A stretch of 64,000 bases of DNA from Lachnospiraceae bacterium (GCA_017476665.1 JAFUZJ010000054.1:62001-126000), one strand, 5' to 3'. Shown: positions 34,059 to 41,612, counted from the first letter of the stretch. The notes: generated from the sequence alone by a model not told the origin. Numbers and translations are program-made.

Positions 34059-34970
34059 TTAATCAAAACTAACATACTTTGAAATTGCATTCATATCAAT
34101 TTCAAGATCATCCAACCTAGCCAATACAAGTTGCCCGTTTGTATCTATTATGTTAAAATATTTACTTGTTTGGCTATCATCTCTACCGGTATTGTTGTCA
34201 AAGAATGAAACAATCCCGTTTGTAATTTTCCAACTAAAGCAATGCCCACCTGTAGTTCCATCTGCTCGCTTTAAATCTACAGAAACCACTCCTTCTGCAT
34301 TTAATCCATAATGTTTCACGAGCATCTCAACCGCATCGGCTCGGGAACGACCAAATTTTACAGCTGAGCCCTCAAGAACTTTTGCTCCTTTAAAACATTC
34401 TTCTACAACTCCTGCCGTGTTTTGCATCTTACCACCAGTGCCCTTTGCAGTAACGTCATATCCCATCTGCCGCAAAAATCCTGCAATTGCAGACGGTACA
34501 CAATTGTTTTTACCCTCAGGGGTTCCTCTTAACGGATTTGCCTTGCTAAGAGTGTCTTGCATAGGCTCTGGTTTGGCAAGTTTCTTTATTGTACCACCAG
34601 CTCCACTCGTAATGCTACTTGCTTTATCACCAAAGTTAATTATGTCTGCACTCCCTGCAAGGAGTTCCTTAGTCTTATTCTTACCCATCTCGGCCATTTT
34701 GTCAAGATAGCCATTCTTATACAGGTAGTATGTACCGGCGGCAGCAAGGGCTGTTGCACAAGCAGCTGCGCCAATCTTTATAGCTTTCTTTTGTCTATCA
34801 GAAAGTCCTTTCTTTTCATTCTCTCCGTTAGAATTTCTCCTGCCTGTTGTGGCTCTCTTCTCAGAAGTAGACTTGCTCTGAGAATCAAGTGGATAAGGCG
34901 GTCCGTTCTTTACACCCCACTTCTGTCCTTTAATCCCATGGTGTGCTAACCATATATCTCTTTTGCTCAT
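34059..34970 (-). CDS. HHGIxGxKWG-tagged papain-like (Tox-PL type) toxin
   Basis: 303 residues. Tag WLAHHGIKGQKWGVKNGPPYPL at 7-28, a Ser/Arg-rich linker, one membrane helix (AIKIGAAACATALAAAGTYYLY, about 64-85), then a C-terminal domain (about 150-300) with NNCVPSAIAGFLRQMGYDVTAKG, a catalytic-type NC, GGHCFSWKITNGIVSFFDNNTG, a catalytic-type His followed by Asp/Asn. This Cys-His-Asp order with rGydVtA spacing is that of papain-fold toxins of polymorphic toxin systems, often glutamine deamidases. The target is unknown. Confidence 0.75.
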   Translation of the reverse strand: MSKRDIWLAHHGIKGQKWGVKNGPPYPLDSQSKSTSEKRATTGRRNSNGENEKKGLSDRQKKAIKIGAAACATALAAAGTYYLYKNGYLDKMAEMGKNKTKELLAGSADIINFGDKASSITSGAGGTIKKLAKPEPMQDTLSKANPLRGTPEGKNNCVPSAIAGFLRQMGYDVTAKGTGGKMQNTAGVVEECFKGAKVLEGSAVKFGRSRADAVEMLVKHYGLNAEGVVSVDLKRADGTTGGHCFSWKITNGIVSFFDNNTGRDDSQTSKYFNIIDTNGQLVLARLDDLEIDMNAISKYVSFD

Positions 34971-34984
34971 AGTTTACCTCCCGC

Positions 34985-35176
34985 AAAAATAAAAGAGAAA
35001 TCTCAGGTGCTGCACCGACGAAATACAGCCGTTAATCGGATTCCCAAGTGCCTCAAGCTACAACCTTATTCCAGACGGAATTGAACCGTCACTCACCGCT
35101 AACCTTGTCCCCGACACCCCGTGGGTAGGAGTTCCACCTACACATTCGCGTCTCACGTTTTGCTCTTGATTTCTCT
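34985..35176 (-). ncRNA. Structured RNA of about 190 nt with a tRNA-like T-arm
   Basis: Minus strand. GAGAAATC near the 5' end (about 35168-35175) pairs with GATTTCTC near the 3' end (about 34995-35002), followed by TTTTATTTTTG. Inside are several stems: GTAGG-TGGAACT-CCTAC, a perfect T-arm-like GACGG-TTCAATT-CCGTC, and GGTGC-AGCACC near the end. No open frame of note. It begins directly after promoter-like copy m. It is not a recognisable tRNA or tmRNA. Class unknown. Confidence 0.6.
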
Positions 35177-35205
35177 CATAATACTCTTTGCAAATTTTGC
35201 GCATT
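35172..35205 (-). promoter_or_regulatory. Phage promoter-like element, copy m
   Basis: Minus strand: AATGCGCAAAATTTGCAAAG, then AGTATTATGAGAG; upstream of the structured RNA. It overlaps the end of the HNH gene. Confidence 0.6.
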
Positions 35206-35617
35206 ATTTCCAAGGACAAGTATCGTTGGGGCGTCTCTCTATTGGCTCGGAAGGAACCAACAAGCTTTCATCTCCGTAATGGATTGCATTGTGAGTATTA
35301 TGCACAGTGGTGATCAAGAATTCTGGATTAAGCAGATAGTCGCTCCGATCCATAATATCATGCAGACTGATTGGATTCATATGATGTATCAGAATTTTGC
35401 CGTAAATCTCTCGCCCCTCGATACCAAGGTCACAACCGTTATCCCGTAATATCACCAAATCTCTAACCTGTTTCCATTCCAGAGACCGATAGAATATCTG
35501 ATTGACAAATCGGTCAAACCCGAACGTCTCCTGGCCTACTTCTCCTCGAAGCATTAAATATCTGAAGCGGTCTTCAAAGGTTGTAAGCTTTGCTAATTCA
35601 CTGTATGTTCTAATCAT
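35204..35617 (-). CDS. HNH endonuclease-like protein
   Basis: 137 residues from the ATG at 35617, overlapping the upstream stop by 8 nt with GAGGA before it. LVILRDNGCDLGIEGREIYGKILIHHMNPI contains the H-H of the HNH motif, and LLNPEFLITTVHNTHNAIHYGD the final N and H. In siphoviruses with HK97-type heads such nucleases lie beside cos and stimulate terminase cleavage. It follows the small-terminase candidate. Confidence 0.8.
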   Translation of the reverse strand: MIRTYSELAKLTTFEDRFRYLMLRGEVGQETFGFDRFVNQIFYRSLEWKQVRDLVILRDNGCDLGIEGREIYGKILIHHMNPISLHDIMDRSDYLLNPEFLITTVHNTHNAIHYGDESLLVPSEPIERRPNDTCPWK

Positions 35618-35963
35618 CAAAAGTGTCCTCATCATCTTCTGAATATCCACTGTACTTACGAAAAGCATTGAGTGCAGCCTGCATAAGCTCCTCCATATGT
35701 CCAGACTTCGCAATGGATTCAGATTTCACTTTAAGCAATTCATTCTCATTTCTCAGTTTTTCCAATTCATGCTGATACTTGATAGTACCGAGCTTCAGGT
35801 AGTGAGTAATGATAGCTTGAGAAGCTGTTCCGTCAAGCAATTGCTTCTCGGCAAGTGCTTCAGCCAAAGCAATCATCTGGTTTTCTCTCGCTTCAGGAGA
35901 TAAAGCCGGTCGTATTTGGCGCACTGGCTGATCAGATGATCTTCTCGTACTGCCTTTTGCCAT
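35610..35963 (-). CDS. Small terminase-like / packaging-associated protein
   Basis: 117 residues. Basic N-terminus (MAKGSTRRSSDQPVRQIRPALSPEARENQMIALAEALAEKQLLDGTASQAIITHYLKLGT), which looks like a small DNA-binding helical domain, then a coiled-coil (YQHELEKLRNENELLKVKSE) and an acidic tail. This family commonly stands next to HNH genes in Firmicute phages. I call it small terminase from position and fold type only. Confidence 0.6.
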   Translation of the reverse strand: MAKGSTRRSSDQPVRQIRPALSPEARENQMIALAEALAEKQLLDGTASQAIITHYLKLGTIKYQHELEKLRNENELLKVKSESIAKSGHMEELMQAALNAFRKYSGYSEDDEDTFDD

Positions 35964-35997
35964 GGTTTACACCTCTTTCAAATATCTTTGTTGTTTG

Positions 35998-36030
35998 TTC
36001 ATATTAGTTTTGCATAGGTTTCATCTCGCT
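35998..36030 (-). promoter_or_regulatory. Degenerate promoter-like element, copy q
   Basis: Minus strand: GATGAAACCTATGCAAAA then CTAATATGAAC; matches copies c and d at the 3' box only. Confidence 0.35.
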
Positions 36031-36104
36031 TAAAAGAACTCATAGAGCTGTTTTCAACCCGGAGGAGCTACGGCTATGGGTTTGCACAGAAAGGAGAAAT
36101 CACT

Positions 36105-36257
36105 ATGCCGGGTTCATACAACCCTATGGGCTCTTTCAAGCGAGGTGAAAAAACGAAAACCACTCTCTCAAAAATCCCGCCGGAGATTTTTTTAAGAGGG
36201 CCGCGATGGGGGAGGGGGTGCATTTTTGGAGACCCCCCTATACCTATCGCATTATGA
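36105..36257 (+). CDS. Possible small plus-strand gene
   Basis: 50 codons beginning MPGSYNPMGSFKRGEKTKTT after an excellent AAAGGAG 8-9 nt upstream. The second half is encoded by the G-rich candidate cos region (RGPRWGRGCIFGDPPIP), which makes coding doubtful. No promoter was identified. Confidence 0.3.
   Translation: MPGSYNPMGSFKRGEKTKTTLSKIPPEIFLRGPRWGRGCIFGDPPIPIAL
36170..36245. other. Candidate cos / packaging region
   Basis: G/C runs in an otherwise AT-rich stretch: CCCGCCGGAG, GGGGGAGGGGG (about 36208-36219), and GACCCCCC (about 36231-36238), with GGGGG and CCCCCC able to pair around TGCATTTTTGGAGA. It is about 200 bp upstream of the small-terminase and HNH genes, where cos lies in HK97-type phages. 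The rest of the 334-bp gap 35964-36297 shows no clear gene. Confidence 0.4.
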
Positions 36258-36297
36258 AGAAAGGAGGGCGAAGGGCTCGCCTATTCCGAAGAAAGCT

Positions 36298-36555
36298 TTA
36301 AGTTTTCTCTTTTTCTTCATCTTTCTCAGTTACTTTCTTGTATGTGTTGGTGAAATCATACTTAATGATGTCATCAATGGCGCGCTCTATTTCCTGATCA
36401 GCCTCCTCATCGGACATTTGATCAGAAGTTCTTGCAATTCGACCAACATAACCACAAGAATTGTAACCTTTCTCGACATCATACAAAAACCATTGCAAAA
36501 ACTGTTTGAAAGGATTGTATGGATTGTCGAATGTTGTTAACATTGTTCTTGCCAT
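36298..36555 (-). CDS. Small conserved phage protein next to the polymerase-like gene
   Basis: 85 residues: MARTMLTTFDNPYNPFKQFLQWFLYDVEKGYNSCGYVGRIARTSDQMSDEEADQEIERAIDDIIKYDFTN. The NPFKQFLQWFLYDVEKGYNS pattern is familiar from Firmicute phages, but no function is known to me. AAAGGAG upstream. 13 nt downstream of the polymerase-like gene, so cotranscribed and perhaps a partner. Confidence 0.7.
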   Translation of the reverse strand: MARTMLTTFDNPYNPFKQFLQWFLYDVEKGYNSCGYVGRIARTSDQMSDEEADQEIERAIDDIIKYDFTNTYKKVTEKDEEKEKT

Positions 36556-36568
36556 AATGTTCTCCTTT

Positions 36569-39466
36569 CTACAGATACTTAGTTACTGTTGACGAAGAAA
36601 CACCAACTGCTTTAGCAATCTCTTCTGTTGTGTAACCAGAAGCTGCCATTGCAGCGATCTTATTCTTCTTAGCTGTACTCAAAGTTGTTGTGGATCGAGG
36701 CGTAGCTCTTTGTCGAACTTCATCGATGTCTGTATGATTAAGAATCTGCATAAGTTTGTTCTCCGAAATTGCGCCAGCCTGAATCGCTTCCCATTCGCGA
36801 TCACTGATGTCAATAGCCTGACGTTGAGCACCAACTTGTGTTCTTGCCTGTGTAAGAGCTCTCTGACGTTCTTTTTTAAGCTCTTTCTCAATTTCTTTCT
36901 TAGTCATGCCAGCATCTAAATAACCCTGTCTCTTAGCGTCTATTACAGAATTTGCAATGATCTGAGCCTGCCTCTCCTTAGGCGCATTCAAAAGAGAAAG
37001 ATTGAGTTTAGAATCAAGACTCTTTACCTCTTTCTCATAAGTCGCCTTAGCAGACGCTGAATACTTGATGTTCCCGGTAGTAACCATTTCCTTACGAGCC
37101 TGGTTGCCAAGGTTCTTCATAAAGTTTGCATAATTGGCATAGGCCCTCTCCTGGGCAGTGTTAGCTTCGGAGACCAGGGTGTAAGCGTCATGGGTATCCG
37201 CCATCTGAGTAGAGCCCTGGGTACGAGTTTTTGTCTTACCGGTCTTAGGGTCTGTGTATGTAGGGTTCTCCACCTGCTGATAGATCAAAGCTCCTTCGGG
37301 TTTAGAACTGTCATACCAAGGCTTGCCTTTAATGTTAACCTTAGGACTACCCTGAGTCTTAACAATCGAAGTCTGTGACTTAGCTCTTGTAATCAGAGTC
37401 GAAGCACCTTCTTTGTAGTTTCCGTCTTCATCCACACGACCCTGGTACTTCTTCTTAAGTTCTGCGATACGATTGTCTTTCTCAGACTGTTTATAGTCCA
37501 GTTCATGCTTCTCAGCATCAATAACTGTCATAGAATGACGAACTGCTCTTGCAAGCTCATCGTTTGTGGCACCTTTAAGAGTCATGTCCATAATCAGATT
37601 AGAGATCTTACCCATCTCATTCTGAGTATTACGCATCTTCTTAAAAGTTCCCTCAGGTTTGCCGCCATACTCAACCTTAGGATCAAAGCCCTCAAGACCT
37701 TTGTAAAACTGAATAGGGGTGGATACGATTTTAATCTTACCCCCCGTAGGGATCACCATTACGGTGTCGCCATCGAAATCAGCTCCTGAAAGTCTCTCTG
37801 CGACCTTAGCATTGATACAAACAGCATCCTTAGGAGTTGTGCCAATCAAAGCCTTAGCGTCCTTCTGTTTATTGTTTACAGTAAGGATTGGAATCTGGAA
37901 TGTTCCTTCATGAGGGTATCTGATCAAAGCGATCTGTTCACCGTTCTCATAACCAGGTGCATAGACTTCATTATCTTTCAAAGTCGGTACCGGTAATATA
38001 ACTTTGTATTTCTGTCTGGGCAGAGCTGCTGCCTGAAGATGAATTGCTGCAGAATCACAATCATCGGAGAAAGACTGTAACAGTTTCTTCTTGACAGTAG
38101 GGTTAGTCAATGCACAGATCTCTTCATACTCGGCCGCTTTGTCCGACATTGCCAGATTAAGTTGCTTATTAATAAGATCCATGCTCTGCTTTGCCAAGAA
38201 TTGAGAAGGAAGATGGTCAGACCAGTCGTTCCAGTCTCCTTCGTCAGATCTCTTATTGATCTTGGACAGGCTCTGTCTTTTTCCTGTAACCGGATCAATA
38301 TAATTACCGTTAGGATCGTCATAATAACTCTGACCGCCATGTTCCTTGATCAAAGAACCAAAAGGATTGTCAGGATCGTCCTTGATCGGTTTAAGAACCG
38401 TATTGCTCTTAGGTCCGAGCATGGGCGTTCCTGCTCTTTTGTTGGTATTAAATATAACATCGACACCTTCGGGCATGTTGTCCGAGTAAACGGCCATACC
38501 TTTCAGATAATGGGTTCCGTCAACCATGATACGAACCTGTGCATAGTGGCTGCCTCCAAGAGAAATATCATCGACTCCACGACGAAGCTCAATGACACCA
38601 TCTTTCTCAATTCCACCTTCTTCTGCGTACCTGATCATAAGTCTCTTTGAATCAAGACTGGACGGATACTCAAATGCAGGACGAACCTTAGTGCCATCTT
38701 CAGTGAGTATCTGATCATACTCTCTTACTGAATGAATGTTTTCAAAGTCATAAATCTCTTTATGCTCTGTTCCGGGAGGGCAAAGAACTTTAATATTGGT
38801 CTGTTTGCCTTTGTTGGTAACCTGAGGAACACCGCCACCATACACACAGTATCCTTCACGTTCCAGCAAATATAATGCCTGCTCAAGCTTCTCTCTGGAG
38901 ATTCCGAGTTCTCTCTCAACACCTTCACCGACATCAATCAGTCCAGCAAGTTCTCTTTCAACACCCTTGCCGACATCAATCATTCCTTTTTCATCAACCA
39001 TCTTCTTCAAGAAGTCGGCTGTTGTCTGAGCAGCCAACATTCTTTGTTCGGAGCTAGAGTTCAACAAAGATCTTACGGATGAGTCATTCTCATAACCCAT
39101 ACGTTTTGCAATCTCGTCATAAGAGAGTCCCTGATCCCTAAGTGCTCTTGCTGCAGCGACTTTAAGCGAACGTTCTTCATTTTTCGCGATAGATCTCTCG
39201 ACTCTCAGCTGGGTGGTTGTACCGTCCTTACCAAATATAATTTTAGCGATGGCCTGTTCTCCGGTGTAAACCTTTCCTGTATCAGGATGCACATATTGCA
39301 ATCCTTCTGTTTCCTCCAGTTCTTTGATACGGCTTAAAAGATTACCGCTGCCGTGCTGGTTCGGGTTTTCTCCGCTTCCTAAAGGATAACGACCAGATCC
39401 TCTGCCAGGAGCGCCATCCAATTTACCAACACCATAATGCATTAAAATATCTTCAAAGATACTCAT
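36569..39466 (-). CDS. RNA-polymerase-like (two-barrel, DFDGD) phage protein with virion-type leader
   Basis: 965 residues. At 561-567 GADFDGD with flanks INAKVAERLSGADFDGDTVMVIPTGG matches the universally conserved NADFDGD metal-binding loop of the double-psi beta-barrel of the RNA polymerase beta' subunit, also kept in single-chain phage enzymes such as YonO. RYPHEG-QIPIL-V (517-530) lies where such enzymes have basic NTP-contacting residues. The N-terminus (about 10-40) reads HYGVGKLDGAPGRGSGRYPL followed by GSGENPNQHG, a leader resembling virion tags. Two HTH-like segments: about 113-135 and the extreme C-terminus (EEIAKAVGVSSSTVTKYL). Long charged helices fill 600-900. Activity is not proven. 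Confidence 0.7.
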   Translation of the reverse strand: MSIFEDILMHYGVGKLDGAPGRGSGRYPLGSGENPNQHGSGNLLSRIKELEETEGLQYVHPDTGKVYTGEQAIAKIIFGKDGTTTQLRVERSIAKNEERSLKVAAARALRDQGLSYDEIAKRMGYENDSSVRSLLNSSSEQRMLAAQTTADFLKKMVDEKGMIDVGKGVERELAGLIDVGEGVERELGISREKLEQALYLLEREGYCVYGGGVPQVTNKGKQTNIKVLCPPGTEHKEIYDFENIHSVREYDQILTEDGTKVRPAFEYPSSLDSKRLMIRYAEEGGIEKDGVIELRRGVDDISLGGSHYAQVRIMVDGTHYLKGMAVYSDNMPEGVDVIFNTNKRAGTPMLGPKSNTVLKPIKDDPDNPFGSLIKEHGGQSYYDDPNGNYIDPVTGKRQSLSKINKRSDEGDWNDWSDHLPSQFLAKQSMDLINKQLNLAMSDKAAEYEEICALTNPTVKKKLLQSFSDDCDSAAIHLQAAALPRQKYKVILPVPTLKDNEVYAPGYENGEQIALIRYPHEGTFQIPILTVNNKQKDAKALIGTTPKDAVCINAKVAERLSGADFDGDTVMVIPTGGKIKIVSTPIQFYKGLEGFDPKVEYGGKPEGTFKKMRNTQNEMGKISNLIMDMTLKGATNDELARAVRHSMTVIDAEKHELDYKQSEKDNRIAELKKKYQGRVDEDGNYKEGASTLITRAKSQTSIVKTQGSPKVNIKGKPWYDSSKPEGALIYQQVENPTYTDPKTGKTKTRTQGSTQMADTHDAYTLVSEANTAQERAYANYANFMKNLGNQARKEMVTTGNIKYSASAKATYEKEVKSLDSKLNLSLLNAPKERQAQIIANSVIDAKRQGYLDAGMTKKEIEKELKKERQRALTQARTQVGAQRQAIDISDREWEAIQAGAISENKLMQILNHTDIDEVRQRATPRSTTTLSTAKKNKIAAMAASGYTTEEIAKAVGVSSSTVTKYL

Positions 39467-39479
39467 TGTTTATACCCTC

Positions 39480-40115
39480 CTAGTCGTTAACGCTTTTTAG
39501 GAACTTTGTCTGAGTTACCATCTGATCCATGATTGGTGCAATCTGATCGGGTGTCGGTTTGTGATACAGCACCTCGTTACCTTTGTAGATCCTCAGTTCT
39601 GACTGTATCTCATACGGCTTGAAATGGTACTCATGACAGAACAATGCTTCATAAACCATCAGCTGCTCCATATGCACGGGAAGCGTTCCTGATTTGTAAT
39701 CATGAATCCTTAAGAAGTGCTCTTTTTCAGAGAACGAGATAGCGTCTGCGGTTCCAAAGCAATAATCACTGTAATATAATAATTGCTCCGGTATCATCTT
39801 GAACGTTATGGCGTCGTTCACATAAGCCATTAAGTTCTCGTACATAGCATCAAAATCCAATGCATTGATTACAACTCGAGGAATGCCGGAATCAATAAGT
39901 TCCAACAGAACCGACTTCTTGTCTGCCTTTGATAATCGAAACCGATGCTTAATCCTCTTTGCAGCAACTGCATGAAGAATGGTTCCAATATCAGGAGCAT
40001 ACATTGACCGCATTCTCTTGACCAGACCATCTTCATCATCATTGATCCATTGCCATCTACTTGCTCCCAGAAGAGCGTGTTTTCCTTCCAGGTTTGAGTG
40101 CTTGTTGAAGATCAT
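39480..40115 (-). CDS. PD-(D/E)XK nuclease (RecB/Cas4-like)
   Basis: 211 residues. GTILHAVAAKRIKHRF (about 44-60) is the RecB-nuclease His motif region, FGTADAISF (about 120) supplies the Asp, and LRIHDYKSG (about 136-144) the D-x-K catalytic core, followed by MEQLMVYEALFCHEY (QxxxY motif). Its start overlaps the VRR-NUC gene by 59 nt, but GGAGGAAG 9 nt before the ATG supports it. Probably acts in replication or recombination of phage DNA. Confidence 0.8.
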   Translation of the reverse strand: MIFNKHSNLEGKHALLGASRWQWINDDEDGLVKRMRSMYAPDIGTILHAVAAKRIKHRFRLSKADKKSVLLELIDSGIPRVVINALDFDAMYENLMAYVNDAITFKMIPEQLLYYSDYCFGTADAISFSEKEHFLRIHDYKSGTLPVHMEQLMVYEALFCHEYHFKPYEIQSELRIYKGNEVLYHKPTPDQIAPIMDQMVTQTKFLKSVND

Positions 40116-40380
40116 GTAATACTTCCTCCTTATTCTCTGGAAATATAATTGAGGCGAATGACATCTTGTTCATTGTCTCAACATAGTAATCCTGATTAGG
40201 TCTCTTTGTAGCACTCGCAGATTTTTTACATTCAAGAGCTGCCCATCGTTTTCCGAACAATATTAACAGGTCGGGAATACCTTGCTTGTATCCGGCATCC
40301 TGTTTCATTATCAGACAACCGGGAAACATTGCCTTGAGCTCTTTGATGAGATCTTTCTGAAAGTCTCTTTCAAGTTTCAT
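40057..40380 (-). CDS. VRR-NUC domain nuclease
   Basis: 107 residues from the ATG at 40380. LERDFQKDLIKELKAMFPGCLIMKQDAGYKQGIPDLLILFGKRWAALECKKSASA shows the VRR-NUC core, with GIPDLL and ECK the metal ligands. Such small proteins cut branched or Holliday-like DNA. A GTG nine nt upstream is also in frame. First gene after the small RNA at 40405, probably read from promoter-like copy f. Confidence 0.8.
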   Translation of the reverse strand: MKLERDFQKDLIKELKAMFPGCLIMKQDAGYKQGIPDLLILFGKRWAALECKKSASATKRPNQDYYVETMNKMSFASIIFPENKEEVLHDLQQALKPGRKTRSSGSK

Positions 40381-40404
40381 CTCAATCACCCTTTCACATA
40401 ATTT

Positions 40405-40469
40405 GCAAAAAGAAAAAGAGAGGGAATATAATAGCCGGTAAGTACGGCGGTTCTATCCTTCTCTCTTCA
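40405..40469 (-). ncRNA. Small structured RNA with terminator, upstream of the VRR-NUC gene
   Basis: Minus strand: GAGAGAAGG near 40458-40466 pairs with CCCTCTC near 40417-40423; inside is GCCG-TACTTAC-CGGC; TTTTTCTTTTTGC follows. Starts right after promoter-like copy f, the same layout as the RNA at 33313. No coding potential seen. Confidence 0.55.
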
Positions 40470-40496
40470 TAAAAGGGTATGTTTTTTCTGCGGATT
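40464..40496 (-). promoter_or_regulatory. Phage promoter-like element, copy f
   Basis: Minus strand: AATCCGCAGAAAAAACATA then CCCTTTTATGAAGAG; nearly identical to copy g at 33362-33396. Confidence 0.65.
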
Positions 40497-40871
40497 ACTA
40501 AATTTGGATAAAAATATAATTTCTTTGTGTCAGACTGCTGTTTTGCCTATCATAAATTCTCGTGGCCAAAAACCCACTTTTATTCTATACTTATATATAC
40601 TAATTTTTTAATTTAATAAATTTATAAGAAAAAAAAGTGGGAAAACGGCCAAAAAGCCCGCAAACCCGCATAAATACGGCATTTTTCGTGGCCATTTCCA
40701 TTTTTAAAAGTGGCCAAATGGCCAAAAAAAGTGGGCAAAAAGGCCTATTTGTATGGAAGAAATTCAATTTTTGTATGGTAAAAAATCAAGCCAAAACCGA
40801 ATATTTTCCATACAAATTGACCAAAAATGGCCACAAAAGCGGGCAAAAAATAAAAAAGTGGCCACAACTTT
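40497..40871. other. AT-rich non-coding region with GGCCA repeats; candidate origin or operator array
   Basis: 375 bp with no convincing gene. It holds at least seven GGCCA boxes, mostly followed by A/C-rich runs (near 40562, 40649, 40691, 40713, 40720, 40832, 40858), and alternating AAAGTGGG/AGCGGGC words. A very AT-rich segment (about 40590-40635) could melt easily. Two ribbon-helix-helix genes start just beyond it. This is the layout of an iteron-type replication origin or partition site. The plus-strand open frames here merely translate the repeats. Confidence 0.5.
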
Positions 40872-41030
40872 TTACCGTTTAAAGAACAAATATTGTACGT
40901 CAATCCACCCACGGAGCATCTCTGAAACACTCATTTTCTTAGATTTTGCCATCTGTTTAATCGTAAAAACCTGATCTTCATCAAGTCGTATCTCAATCGT
41001 CTCGGTTAATTTAGGTCGTTTTGTAGCCAT
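40872..41030 (-). CDS. Ribbon-helix-helix protein 1
   Basis: 52 residues: MATKRPKLTETIEIRLDEDQ, then VFTIKQMAKSKKMSVSEMLRGWIDVQYLFFKR. ETIEIRLDEDQ forms the beta strand and the two helices with S-SEMLRGW complete the RHH (Arc/MetJ/CopG) fold. GGAGG precedes the ATG. It overlaps the second RHH gene by 25 nt and borders the GGCCA-repeat region, which it may bind. Confidence 0.75.
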   Translation of the reverse strand: MATKRPKLTETIEIRLDEDQVFTIKQMAKSKKMSVSEMLRGWIDVQYLFFKR

Positions 41031-41230
41031 CTTTCACGCCTCCTTCGCTCTGTTTCTTTCCACGTGTTTGACTCAAGATCAAACCATTCTCTGAATAAAT
41101 CGGTAATGGATACTCCCTTTGAGTCACACATCTTTTTAATTTTTGCACGGTCTTCTTCCGTAATACGAATACATATCCGTATCGGAGACGTACTTTTTCT
41201 AGGTCTTCCTCTTCTCAAAATATAATTCAC
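41006..41230 (-). CDS. Ribbon-helix-helix protein 2
   Basis: 74 residues from a GTG at 41230 that overlaps the preceding stop as GTGA. Basic N-terminus (RRGRPRKSTSPIRICIRITEEDR) then KIKKMCDSKGVSITDLFREWFDL, an RHH core, and a very basic C-terminal helix (KETERRRRERWLQND). The GRPRK stretch resembles an AT-hook-like arm. Probably forms a regulatory pair with RHH protein 1. Confidence 0.7.
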   Translation of the reverse strand: MNYILRRGRPRKSTSPIRICIRITEEDRAKIKKMCDSKGVSITDLFREWFDLESNTWKETERRRRERWLQNDLN

Positions 41231-41592
41231 CCCACTTCTCCGTTTTCAATCATCGCTTTTATGGTCCGCTTAATGGGATACATGTATGAAAATCCATTGT
41301 TTTCTACATCACCTTTGTAAATCCGCTTCCCTGCACTGACTGCATAAGCGTATTCAGCACGTGCCCCTTCCGAATTCTCCCACCCCGGAAGCATTACAAT
41401 AGCATCGCATCTGGCAAGAGCTGCTATATCAACTGCCATCAGATCGTCTCTGCTCCACTCCTCATCAACAGCCAACCAAGCCGGATTGAATACAGAGTTA
41501 CCAGTCTCTTTTAGCATCTTTTCCATCTCGTCGAACTTCGGTCTGTTAAAGTCCTCAATACCCGTCATGGGTCCACTGATGAATACTTTCAT
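41227..41592 (-). CDS. DUF4406 / nucleoside 2-deoxyribosyltransferase-like protein
   Basis: 121 residues. KVFISGPMTGIEDFNRPKFDEMEKML, VFNPAWL, DIAALARCDAIVMLPGWENSEGARAEYAYA are the DUF4406 signature, with the fold of nucleoside deoxyribosyltransferases (GPMTG loop and the Glu of SEGARAE). A role in nucleotide metabolism or signalling is likely from the fold, but the substrate is not known. Confidence 0.8.
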   Translation of the reverse strand: MKVFISGPMTGIEDFNRPKFDEMEKMLKETGNSVFNPAWLAVDEEWSRDDLMAVDIAALARCDAIVMLPGWENSEGARAEYAYAVSAGKRIYKGDVENNGFSYMYPIKRTIKAMIENGEVG

Positions 41593-41612
41593 ATCTCAAG
41601 GCTCCTTCAAAT

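Noticed and set aside
40637..40974. Plus-strand open frames of 81 and 73 codons
   Set aside because: They only translate the GGCCA/GGGCAAAA repeats, lack good ribosome sites and overlap the RHH gene.
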